NCBI GenBank assembly: GCA_963846165.1
Contig: CAWJUU010000009.1
Span: forward strand, 124,001-188,000
Length of the DNA: 64,000 nucleotides
Direction of reading: 5' to 3'
Source: WHSW01 sp963846165
GTDB lineage: Bacteria; Actinomycetota; Thermoleophilia; Solirubrobacterales; 70-9
Part shown: piece by piece, positions 7,739 through 14,855 of the stretch
How the letters are laid out: every line of letters begins with the position of its first letter
Position numbering within the stretch: the stretch's first letter is position 1
Notes under the pieces: model-generated
What the model was told of the DNA's origin: nothing
Seen by the model: only the letters and a program-made list of their open reading frames with translations
Database searches by the model: none
Made by a program: the position numbers and the translations under genes

Positions 7739-8719
7739 GTGACCCATCCGATCCCCCCCGGGACCCGAGACATCCTGCCCGACGAGATGCGCGAGTTGCG
7801 CCGGCTCTCGTTCGCCCTGATCGAGACCTTCGAGCGCTTCGGGTACGGCGAGGTGGCGACGCCCACGATCGAGTACGAGGAGGTGCTCGCGCGCGGCGAG
7901 GCAGAGCGCGGCGCCCCGGTCGCCTACCGGTTCTTTGACGAGTCGGGCGAGCTGCTGGCGCTGCGATCCGACATGACGATCCCGATCGCGCGCCTGGTCG
8001 CCAACCGCTACACCGCGGTCGAGCCGCCGTACCGGCTCTGTTACCTGGCCCGCACGTATCGCGCCGTGCGCCCGCAGCGCGGCCAGATGCGCGAGTTCAC
8101 GCAGGCGGGGGTCGAGCTCGTCGGCGAGCCGGCGCCCGGCGGCACCGCCGAGGTGGTCGAGGTGCTCGCCGCCGCGCTCGACTCGGCCGGGCTGACCCGA
8201 GCCGTGATCGGGCTCGGCGACGCCGATCTCTACCGCCAGCTGCTCGACGAGCTCGGCGTCGCCGAAACGCCGCGTGACACGCTGCTCGACTGCCTTGCCC
8301 GCCATGACCACGTCGGCCTCGAGGCCGAGCTTGCCCGGCTCGAGCTGGCTGCCGAGCGGCGCGAGACGCTGATCCGGCTGCCACTGTTGCGCGGCGGGCC
8401 CGAGGTGCTCGACGAGGCGCGACGGCTCGGGGGCGAAGCGACGGCGCGCGCCACGGCCCGGCTCGCGAAGACCTTCGAGGCGCTGCGCGAGCACGGTGTC
8501 GCCGACCGGGTCAGCCTCGACCTTGGGCTGCTGCGCGATCTCGGCTACTACACGGGCGCGATCCTGGAGGTCTACGACCCGGCGCTCGGCCATGTGCTCG
8601 GCGGCGGGGGACGCTACGACGAGCTCATGGGCCGCTTCGGCCGGCCGCTCCCGGCCGCCGGCTTCGCGTTGCACCTCGAGCGCCTCCACGTCGCCCAGGC
8701 CGAGGAGGGAGTCTCGTGA
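7739..8719 (+). CDS. hisZ: ATP phosphoribosyltransferase regulatory subunit HisZ
   Basis: A 326-residue paralogue of histidyl-tRNA synthetase that lacks the anticodon-binding domain. It begins at GTG 7739 behind GAAGGGG. It retains class II core motifs: PPGTRDILPDE at the N-terminus, RSDMTIPIAR (motif 2 region), and GGGGRYDELMGRFG near the end (motif 3-like). HisZ pairs with the short form of HisG as an octameric first enzyme of histidine synthesis and carries the feedback site. That fits, because the next gene encodes a short HisG. Its presence makes a full-length HisRS misannotation unlikely. The gene is followed by a tandem-repeat spacer instead of the tight overlap seen in the rest of the operon. 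Confidence 0.93.
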   Translation: MTHPIPPGTRDILPDEMRELRRLSFALIETFERFGYGEVATPTIEYEEVLARGEAERGAPVAYRFFDESGELLALRSDMTIPIARLVANRYTAVEPPYRLCYLARTYRAVRPQRGQMREFTQAGVELVGEPAPGGTAEVVEVLAAALDSAGLTRAVIGLGDADLYRQLLDELGVAETPRDTLLDCLARHDHVGLEAELARLELAAERRETLIRLPLLRGGPEVLDEARRLGGEATARATARLAKTFEALREHGVADRVSLDLGLLRDLGYYTGAILEVYDPALGHVLGGGGRYDELMGRFGRPLPAAGFALHLERLHVAQAEEGVS

Positions 8720-8733
8720 GGCGGAGCCCCTCC

Positions 8734-8856
8734 GAGGCGAAGCCGAGCTGCGCCGCTGTTGAGGGGCCTGATCTGAGGCGAAGCCGAGCTGCGCCGCTGT
8801 TGAGGCGCCTGATCTGGGGCGAAGCCGAGGCGCCCCGCCGTTGAGGGGCCTGCTGT
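8734..8856 (+). repeat. Three tandem 41-bp direct repeats between hisZ and hisG
   Basis: Copy 1 is 8734-8774, copy 2 is 8775-8815 and copy 3 is 8816-8856. Copies 1 and 2 are almost identical (shared start GAGGCGAAGCCGAGCTGCGC). Copy 3 is more diverged and ends within the hisG start region. The unit is not a multiple of 3 and there are no spacers, so it is neither coding nor CRISPR. It occupies nearly all of the 135-bp hisZ-hisG gap, the only real gap in hisZ-hisA. It may simply be slippage-generated, or it may set the spacing or structure for HisG translation. Confidence 0.85.
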
Positions 8857-9535
8857 GAGGGGCGGCGTCGCGCACCCGACCCGCGCCGGCGGCGAGGGCC
8901 CGCTGAAGCTCGCGGTGCCGCGCGGCGTGCTGTTCGAGGGCACTCTCGATCTGCTCGACCGGATCGGGATCGACACCGCGGAGCCCCGGGGCGAGTCGCG
9001 TTCGCTCGTCTTCGACGCCGGCGAGCTCAGCCTGGTGACGATGCGGCCATCGGACGTGCCCACCTACGTCGAGGCGGGCGCCGCCGAGCTCGGGATCACG
9101 GGCAAGGACGTGCTCGCCGAGCAGCACGACCGGGCCGTCTACGAGCTCCTCGACCTCGGCTACGGCGCCTGTCGGATGGTGCTCGCCGGCCGCCGCGGCG
9201 ACCAGGCCCTGGGCGAATCCGAGCGCCGGTTGGGCGCGATGCGGATCGCGACCAAGTACCCGCGCACCGCCGAGCGCTTCTTCGAGCAGACCGGTCGCCA
9301 GGCCGAGGTGATCGAGGTCAAGGGCTCGGTCGAGCTCGCGCCCCTGGTCGGTCTCGCCGACGGGATCGTCGATCTCGTCGACAGCGGCCGCACGCTCGCC
9401 GACAACGACCTCGAGGTCCGCGAGGAGATCGCCCGCTGCACGGCGCGGCTGGTGGCCAACCGGGTTGCGCACAAGCTCCGCGCCGGCGAGATCGACGCGC
9501 TCGCAGAGCGCCTGCGCGAGGCGGCGGGGCGATGA
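8855..9535 (+). CDS. hisG: ATP phosphoribosyltransferase, short-form catalytic subunit (HisG)
   Basis: A 226-residue protein that condenses ATP with PRPP in the first step of histidine synthesis. The start is taken as GTG 8855. The conserved part begins at about residue 17 (LKLAVPRGVLFEGTLDLL), so the first 16 residues may be extra. Family features are the PRG near the N-terminus, ELGITGKDVLAE and the PRPP loop region ELAPLVGLADGIVDLVDSG. It lacks the C-terminal ACT-like regulatory domain, as expected for the HisG-S form that depends on HisZ. The stop overlaps the hisD start (ATGA). Confidence 0.94.
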   Translation: MRGGVAHPTRAGGEGPLKLAVPRGVLFEGTLDLLDRIGIDTAEPRGESRSLVFDAGELSLVTMRPSDVPTYVEAGAAELGITGKDVLAEQHDRAVYELLDLGYGACRMVLAGRRGDQALGESERRLGAMRIATKYPRTAERFFEQTGRQAEVIEVKGSVELAPLVGLADGIVDLVDSGRTLADNDLEVREEIARCTARLVANRVAHKLRAGEIDALAERLREAAGR

Positions 9536-10812
9536 GGATCGAGCGCTTCGAGTGGGACGGCGGCGACGCTCGGGCGCTCGCGGCCAGGCTGCGGGCGCTC
9601 GCGCCGGCGCTCGAGGACGTCAGCGGGGAGGTCGCGCCGATCCTCGAGCGGGTTCGCGACGGGGGCGACGGCGCGGTGCGCGAGCTCGCCGAGCGCTTCG
9701 GCGACGTGGTCGGAGAGCGGCTCCGCGTCGACCCGGAGGCGATCGCGGCGGCGCCGGGGCTGCTTGAGCCGGACGTGCGCGAGGGCTTGCGGGTTGCCGC
9801 CGCCAACATCGAGGCTGTGGCGCGAGCGGAGCTGGAGACGATCGAGCGCCCGACGACCGTTGCGCTCGCCCAGGGACAGCGGGTTGAGATCCACACCGCG
9901 CCGGTGGTCGCCGCGGGCGTCTACGCGCCCGGTGGGCGCGCCGCGTATCCGTCCTCGGCCCTGATGTGCTGCATCCCGGCCCGGGTCGCCGGGGTCGCAC
10001 GGGTCGCGGTCGCGACCCCGCCGGGTGGCGGGGGACGGCCCAACGCAGCGGTGCTCGCGGCGTGCGCGATCGCGGGCGTCGACGAGGTCTACGCCATCGG
10101 GGGCGCGCAGGCGATCGCCGCGCTCGCCTTCGGGACCGAGAGCATCGAGGCCGTCGACGTGATCGCCGGACCGGGCAACCGCTACGTCACCGAGGCCAAG
10201 CGCCAGCTCAGCGGCCGCGTCGGGATCGAGGGCCTCGCCGGCCCGAGCGAGCTCCTGGTGGTCGCCGGAGGCACCGCCGACCCGGAGCTGATCGCGCTCG
10301 ACGTATGCGCCCAGGCGGAGCACGGGCCCGACAGCACGCTTGCGGTGGTCTCGCACGACCCCGCGCTGCTCGACCGGGTCGAAGAGCTGGTCTCGGCGCT
10401 TGCCGGCGAGCGTCCCAGCGTCACGATGGCGCCCCTCGCGCTCGTCACCGTGCCCGGCCTCGAGCTGGCGCTCTCGCTGTCCGATGCGTTCGCCCCCGAG
10501 CACCTCGAGCTGGCATTCACGGGGGCCGACGAGTCGGCGGCCCGCGGCCGGGTGGCGGGCTGCGTCTTCGTCGGCTCGGGCGGCGCCACAGCCTTCGGCG
10601 ACTACGCCGCGGGCTCGAACCACGTGCTGCCGACCGGCGGCGTGGCCCGCTTCGGTGGCCCGCTCGGCCCGGGCGCCTTCATGCGGCGGACCTCGGTCGT
10701 CAGCGTCGGTGGTGCGGCCGCGGAAGAATTGGCTCCGCACGTGGCCGCGCTTGCGAACGCCGAGGGCTTTCCCGTTCACGGCGAGTCGGCGGGCGCGAGA
10801 GGCAACCGATGA
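9532..10812 (+). CDS. hisD: Histidinol dehydrogenase (HisD)
   Basis: A 426-residue, NAD-dependent, zinc-containing enzyme that catalyses the last two oxidations from histidinol to histidine. Family signature regions are visible: GVYAPGGRAAYPSS, the long GPGNRYVTEAK...GLAGPSELLV block, QAEHGPDS, and FAPEHLEL containing the catalytic Glu-His pair. GSNHVLPTGG lies near the C-terminus. The length is normal. The start and stop overlap hisG and hisB by 4 bp each, indicating translational coupling. In many actinobacteria hisC sits between hisD and hisB; it is absent here. Confidence 0.96.
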   Translation: MRIERFEWDGGDARALAARLRALAPALEDVSGEVAPILERVRDGGDGAVRELAERFGDVVGERLRVDPEAIAAAPGLLEPDVREGLRVAAANIEAVARAELETIERPTTVALAQGQRVEIHTAPVVAAGVYAPGGRAAYPSSALMCCIPARVAGVARVAVATPPGGGGRPNAAVLAACAIAGVDEVYAIGGAQAIAALAFGTESIEAVDVIAGPGNRYVTEAKRQLSGRVGIEGLAGPSELLVVAGGTADPELIALDVCAQAEHGPDSTLAVVSHDPALLDRVEELVSALAGERPSVTMAPLALVTVPGLELALSLSDAFAPEHLELAFTGADESAARGRVAGCVFVGSGGATAFGDYAAGSNHVLPTGGVARFGGPLGPGAFMRRTSVVSVGGAAAEELAPHVAALANAEGFPVHGESAGARGNR

Positions 10813-11405
10813 CCGAGACAACCAGATCGGCGAAGATCGAACGGGAGACGCGCGAGACGCGCGTCGTCTGCGAGCTCTCACTTGACGGGGGTGAGGTCGC
10901 GGCCTCCACCGGGGTTGGCTTCCTCGACCACATGCTCGAGCTCTTGGGCCGTCACGGCCATCTGGGCCTTCGAATCGAGGCGTCGGGCGACCTCGAGACC
11001 GGCTCCCACCACACGGTCGAGGACGTCGGCATCGCACTCGGACAGGCGCTCGACGCCGCACTCGGGGATCGCGCTCAGATCCGCCGCTACGGCCACGCGG
11101 TGGTTCCGATGGACGAGACCCTGGGCGAATGCGCGATCGACGTCTCGGGGCGTCCCTTCTGTCGCTTTGACGCCGAGCTGCCGCCGGTCTCGATCGGCGG
11201 CTTCGACTCCGAGCTGGCGGAGGAGTTCTTCCGCGCCGTCGCTTCGAACGCGAAGCTGACCCTCCACCTCGACGCTCGCCACGGGTCCAACGCCCATCAC
11301 CTGATCGAGGCCTGTTTCAAGGCATTCGCCCGGGCCCTGCGCACGGCGGTCTCGATCGATCCCGAGGAGACCGGGGTGCCCTCGACAAAAGGGACCCTGA
11401 CATGA
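10809..11405 (+). CDS. hisB: Imidazoleglycerol-phosphate dehydratase (HisB)
   Basis: A 198-residue monofunctional dehydratase, without the N-terminal histidinol-phosphatase domain found in E. coli HisB. Manganese-binding signatures are present: FLDHMLELLGRHG, SHHTVEDVGIALGQA, HGSNAHHLIEACFKAFA. The ATG at 10809 overlaps the hisD stop. A conserved KIERETRET stretch follows a short Thr-rich N-terminus, as in typical bacterial HisB. The stop overlaps hisH (ATGA). Histidinol-phosphate phosphatase must therefore be supplied by a separate gene outside the window. Confidence 0.96.
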   Translation: MTETTRSAKIERETRETRVVCELSLDGGEVAASTGVGFLDHMLELLGRHGHLGLRIEASGDLETGSHHTVEDVGIALGQALDAALGDRAQIRRYGHAVVPMDETLGECAIDVSGRPFCRFDAELPPVSIGGFDSELAEEFFRAVASNAKLTLHLDARHGSNAHHLIEACFKAFARALRTAVSIDPEETGVPSTKGTLT

Positions 11406-12106
11406 CTGCAGACCGCGTCGCCCCCGGACGAATCCGAACAGAGCTCGGATCACCGGTCGCTAACGCTCCCTCGGAGGAGGCGTCGCGCATTTGTGTCCTC
11501 GACTACGGGATGGGCAACCTGCGGTCGGTCGAGAAGGCGCTCGAGCGAGTCGGCGCACGGGCCGAGATCACCTCCGACCCGGCCCTAGCCGCGACCGCCG
11601 ACGGTCTCATCCTTCCGGGAGTCGGGGCGTTCGCGAAGGCGATGGAGCTGATCGGCCAGCTCGGGCTCGACCGGCTCGTCTCCGAGCGGCTCGACGCCGG
11701 CACGCCGGTGCTAGGCATCTGCCTTGGCTTCCAGCTGATCTTCGAATCCTCGTCCGAGCTCGGAGGCGCCGAGGGCCTCGGTCTGGTCGAGGGCGGTGTG
11801 ACCGAGCTCGACGCTCCCGGGCTCAAGGTCCCGCACATCGGCTGGGAACCGGTTCGCTGGCGCTTCGAATCCGAGCTCACCGAGGGGATCGCGGACGCCA
11901 CCCCGTTCTACTTCGTCCACAGCTTCACCCCACGACCGGCCGTCGAGGCCGACGTTCTCGGCGTCGCCGACCACGGTGAGACGTTCGCCTGCGCGATCGC
12001 GCGCCCACCGCTTTACGGGGTCCAGTTCCACCCCGAGAAGTCGAGTGCCGCCGGACTGCGGCTGCTGCGCAACTTCGCCGGCATCTGCGCCCGGGTTCCC
12101 GCTTGA
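11402..12106 (+). CDS. hisH: Imidazole glycerol phosphate synthase, glutaminase subunit (HisH)
   Basis: A 234-residue class I glutamine amidotransferase that supplies ammonia to HisF. The triad is visible: nucleophile Cys107 in GICLGFQ, and His and Glu in GVQFHPEKSS. LDYGMGNLRSV marks the true family N-terminus at about residue 33. The ~28 residues before it (rich in Arg/Pro/Ser) are an extension, or the real start is an internal codon. The annotated ATG is supported by the 4-bp overlap with hisB. Its partner HisF is not adjacent but about 1.9 kb downstream. Confidence 0.95.
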   Translation: MTADRVAPGRIRTELGSPVANAPSEEASRICVLDYGMGNLRSVEKALERVGARAEITSDPALAATADGLILPGVGAFAKAMELIGQLGLDRLVSERLDAGTPVLGICLGFQLIFESSSELGGAEGLGLVEGGVTELDAPGLKVPHIGWEPVRWRFESELTEGIADATPFYFVHSFTPRPAVEADVLGVADHGETFACAIARPPLYGVQFHPEKSSAAGLRLLRNFAGICARVPA

Positions 12107-12852
12107 TCCTCTATCCCGCGATCGACATCCGCGGCGGGCACGCCGTGCGCCTGGTGCAGGGCGATTACGACCGCGAGACGACATTCGATGACGACCCGCT
12201 CGACGCCGCCGTGCGCTGGGTCGCCGACGGCGCGGAGGCGCTGCACGTGGTCGACCTCGACGGAGCGCGGGAGGGCGCCCCGATGAACATCGAGCACGTG
12301 GCGCGGATCTGCGACGCGGTCACGGTGCCGGTGCAGGTCGGCGGCGGCCTGCGCCGGGCCGAGGACGTGAGCGCCGTCCTCGCCACGGGCGCAGCGCACG
12401 CGGTGCTCGGCACCGCGGCGCTCGCCGACCCGGCGCTGATCGAGGCGCTCGCCGCCGAGCACGGCGAACGGATCGTCGTCGCCGCCGACGCCCGCGGCGG
12501 GCGGGTCGCGGTGGAGGGGTGGGAGCGCGAGACGGCGGTTACCTCCGCGGCTCTGATCGCCGATCTCGGCGGCCGGGGCGTGCGGCGCTTCGTCTATACA
12601 TCGGTCGAGGTCGACGGAACGCTCGAGGGGCCAGGCCTCGACGGTCTGCGCGAGGTTGCCGCAGCCGCCGAGAGCGCCGGGGCCGCACTGCTCTATTCGG
12701 GCGGGGTCGGAACAACCGATGACCTACGAGCCCTCGCGACGGAGCGGCTCGGCGCGCTTCAGGGGGTGATCGTCGGCCGGGCGCTCTACGAGGGCCGGTT
12801 CACGGTCGGCGAGGGCCGTGCCGCGCTCTCGGAGGCCGACCGAGCGTCATAG
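12103..12852 (+). CDS. hisA: ProFAR isomerase (HisA; possibly bifunctional PriA-like)
   Basis: A 249-residue beta/alpha-barrel enzyme starting at TTG 12103, which overlaps the hisH stop (TTGA). Catalytic Asp8 (AIDIRGG) and Asp129 (AADARGG) are at the canonical HisA positions. Phosphate-binding loops are QVGGGLR near residue 80 and YSGGVGT in the C-terminal half. In several actinobacteria the orthologue (PriA) also performs the TrpF reaction. The residues that distinguish PriA cannot be judged reliably by eye, so dual function is left open. The last 6 bp overlap the convergent hydrolase gene. Confidence 0.94.
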   Translation: MILYPAIDIRGGHAVRLVQGDYDRETTFDDDPLDAAVRWVADGAEALHVVDLDGAREGAPMNIEHVARICDAVTVPVQVGGGLRRAEDVSAVLATGAAHAVLGTAALADPALIEALAAEHGERIVVAADARGGRVAVEGWERETAVTSAALIADLGGRGVRRFVYTSVEVDGTLEGPGLDGLREVAAAAESAGAALLYSGGVGTTDDLRALATERLGALQGVIVGRALYEGRFTVGEGRAALSEADRAS

Positions 12853-13638
12853 CGGGGTGGACCGGCAGAAGTCGCGGATTGCCCGGTTGACCCGGGCGGG
12901 CTGCTCCATGTTGCTCACGTGCCCCGCCTCCGGGATCACGATCAAACGGGACCCGGGAATCAGGTCGCGCATCACTTCGGCGATGCTCAGCGGGGAGCGC
13001 GCATCGGCCTGACCCCAAATGAGTACGGTCGGCACCGTGATTGCCGGCAGCAGGTCGCGCAGATCGCACTCCGCGATGATCACGGCGGTTCGGCGCAGCG
13101 TGGCCGGCCGGGTGTCGGCCATGATCGCCTCGAGCTCGTCGATGACCGCCGCCGGCGCCGAGGCGCTGAACAACCCGGGCAGCGCCTGGGCGAAATCTGT
13201 ACCCGGGGCGCTTGCCTGCTCGAGCGCAATGGCGCGCCGCTGCTCGCACTCGGCCTCTGACAGCGAGCCCTTCCAGCCCGCGTAGGTGTCGATTAGGATC
13301 AGCGAGCCGACCAACTTGGGATGGCGCCGGTAGAGCTCTTGGGCGATCACGCCTCCCCACGAGAGGCCGCCGACGTGGGCGCGACCCAGACCGAGGGACT
13401 CGATCAGGCTCGCCAGGCAGTCGGCGTAGTCGGCGAGCCCGAACCCTGCGGGCGGATCGGAGGAGCCGCCGGAGCCGGGCTCGTCCCAGGCGATCACGGT
13501 GAGCTCGTCGGCCAGCGCGTCGAGTTGGCGGCTCCAGACTCTCCCGTCCGACGCGGCGCCGTGCAGGAGCACGAGCGGCGGCCCGTCGCCTGCTCGCCGA
13601 TAGGCGATCTCGAGCTCACCGATCCGCACGCTCTCCAT
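12847..13638 (-). CDS. Alpha/beta hydrolase inserted antisense in the his cluster
   Basis: A 263-residue hydrolase with a complete-looking triad: the oxyanion motif LLHGAASDGR, the nucleophile elbow GLSWGG, the acid in IWGQADARSPL and the His in PEAGHVSNMEQP. Sequence style is closest to 3-oxoadipate enol-lactonase or haloperoxidase-like proteins, but the substrate is not assignable. It lies on the minus strand between hisA and hisF, overlapping the hisA tail by 6 bp. It therefore interrupts the otherwise co-directional histidine genes. Transcription from its start would oppose any read-through from hisA. Confidence 0.85.
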   Translation of the reverse strand: MESVRIGELEIAYRRAGDGPPLVLLHGAASDGRVWSRQLDALADELTVIAWDEPGSGGSSDPPAGFGLADYADCLASLIESLGLGRAHVGGLSWGGVIAQELYRRHPKLVGSLILIDTYAGWKGSLSEAECEQRRAIALEQASAPGTDFAQALPGLFSASAPAAVIDELEAIMADTRPATLRRTAVIIAECDLRDLLPAITVPTVLIWGQADARSPLSIAEVMRDLIPGSRLIVIPEAGHVSNMEQPARVNRAIRDFCRSTPL

Positions 13639-13708
13639 CGGTCCCCTCTCGTCGCGGGCACCCGCACACCGATCCTAGCCCTCGGCGAAGGGCGCTAGCC
13701 TGACGACG

Positions 13709-13957
13709 ATGTTCTGGCTTCGGATCCTCGCGATCGCCCAGGTGGCGCTACTGATCCGCCGTCATCTGACCCTGCTCGAGCCGGATGAGCGTCTGCGGTT
13801 GGCGAAGCTGGTCGGACAGTCCAAGGGCAGGCCGCGGACCAACCTGTCGGCGAACGAGCGCGAGGAGATGTTGCGGCTGGTGCAGAAGCTCGAGCCGGGC
13901 GCCTTCGCGCACGGCGCCTGGGGGGCGGCCCGCGGCCGCCTGCGGGGGAAGCCCTAG
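13709..13957 (+). CDS. Small hypothetical protein with an N-terminal hydrophobic helix
   Basis: An 82-residue protein that starts MFWLRILAIAQVALLIRRHL, a short membrane-associated or amphipathic helix. The rest is a strongly basic helical segment (LEPDERLRLAKLVGQSKGR, then LSANEREEMLRLVQKLEP). It ends in GAARGRLRGKP. It stops 10 bp before hisF and is probably in the same transcript. No named family is recognised. The heptad-like Leu spacing suggests coiled coil or peripheral membrane binding, as an inference. Confidence 0.6.
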   Translation: MFWLRILAIAQVALLIRRHLTLLEPDERLRLAKLVGQSKGRPRTNLSANEREEMLRLVQKLEPGAFAHGAWGAARGRLRGKP

Positions 13958-13967
13958 CGGGTCGGCC

Positions 13968-14798
13968 GTGGCGCTCAAGCGCGTCATCCCGTGCCTCGAC
14001 GTCGATGCCTCCAGAGTGGTCAAGGGCACGAACTTCGTCGGCCTGCGCGACGCGGGTGACCCGGTCGAGCTCGCCGAGCGCTACGACGCCGAGGGCGCCG
14101 ACGAGCTCGTCTTCCTCGACATCACGGCCTCGCACGAGAAGCGCGAGACGATCGTCGAGCTCGCCCGCCGGACCGCCGACAACGTCTTCGTCCCATTCAC
14201 GATCGGCGGCGGGATTCGCTCGGTCGAGGACGCCCAGGGGGTGCTCGACGCCGGCGCCGACAAGATCTCGGTCAACTCGCCGGCGCTGGCGCGGCCCGAG
14301 CTGCTCTCCGAGCTCGCCGAGGTGTTCGGGTCGCAATGCGTCGTGATCGCGATCGACGCCAAGCGCAAGACGCCCCCGGCGAGCACATCACCGCCGTGCG
14401 ATGCACCGCCGGGACACTTCGGCGACGGCCCGGAGTTCGACGTGTACGTCAACGGCGGCCGGACCAAGGTCGAGGGCCGTGAGGCGGTGGCCTGGGCGCG
14501 CGAGGCGGTGGAGCGCGGCGCGGGCGAGGTGCTCCTGACCAGCATGGACCGCGACGGGACCACGGACGGCTACGACCTCGAGCTCACCAGGGCGGTGGCC
14601 GACGCCGTCGGCGTGCCGGTGATCGCCTCGGGTGGGGTGGGGGAGCTTCGACACCTGGTGGACGGGATCAAGGAGGGTGGGGCGGACGCGGTGCTCGCCG
14701 CTTCGATCTTTCACTACGGGACCTACTCGGTGGCTGAGGCCAAACGGGCAATGAGGGTGGCGGGGATCGCGGTCCGGGAGGCCGGCGAACCTCGTTGA
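13968..14798 (+). CDS. hisF: Imidazole glycerol phosphate synthase, cyclase subunit (HisF)
   Basis: A 276-residue barrel enzyme starting at GTG 13968 that cyclises PRFAR with ammonia delivered by HisH. Catalytic Asp11 (PCLDVD) and Asp130 (AIDAKR) are at canonical positions. The phosphate loops TIGGGIRS and ASGGVGEL are intact. Directly after AIDAKR there is an unusual insert of roughly 20 residues (about 134-155), rich in Pro/Ser and containing a Cys, before the conserved VNGGR. It is not seen in textbook HisF of ~253 residues. The neighbouring genes hisI and hisE are not in the window. Confidence 0.94.
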   Translation: MALKRVIPCLDVDASRVVKGTNFVGLRDAGDPVELAERYDAEGADELVFLDITASHEKRETIVELARRTADNVFVPFTIGGGIRSVEDAQGVLDAGADKISVNSPALARPELLSELAEVFGSQCVVIAIDAKRKTPPASTSPPCDAPPGHFGDGPEFDVYVNGGRTKVEGREAVAWAREAVERGAGEVLLTSMDRDGTTDGYDLELTRAVADAVGVPVIASGGVGELRHLVDGIKEGGADAVLAASIFHYGTYSVAEAKRAMRVAGIAVREAGEPR

Positions 14799-14807
14799 GC
14801 CGGCAAT

Positions 14808-14843
14808 TGGCGCCTTTGTTCCGAATAGGCAACGTAGGCGCCA
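14808..14843. terminator. Stem-loop between convergent hisF and beta-propeller genes
   Basis: TGGCGCCT at 14808-14815 pairs with AGGCGCCA at 14836-14843, and the TTG/CAA bases inside extend the stem after a mismatch. It sits in the 57-bp gap between two convergent genes, so a bidirectional transcription-end function is likely. There is no T-tract, as is usual in GC-rich actinobacteria. Confidence 0.5.
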
Positions 14844-14855
14844 TCGCGCTACGGG

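Noticed and set aside
8734..8856. Possible CRISPR array
   Set aside because: The 41-bp units are directly adjacent with no spacers, only three copies exist and no cas genes are present.
7466..9472. A 668-codon minus-strand frame opposite hisZ/hisG
   Set aside because: hisZ and hisG are unambiguous on the plus strand; the opposite frame is low-complexity Arg/Glu/Ala.
12103..12852. Naming the gene priA (bifunctional HisA/TrpF)
   Set aside because: The discriminating residues cannot be judged reliably by eye and no trp genes are nearby; hisA is the safe call.
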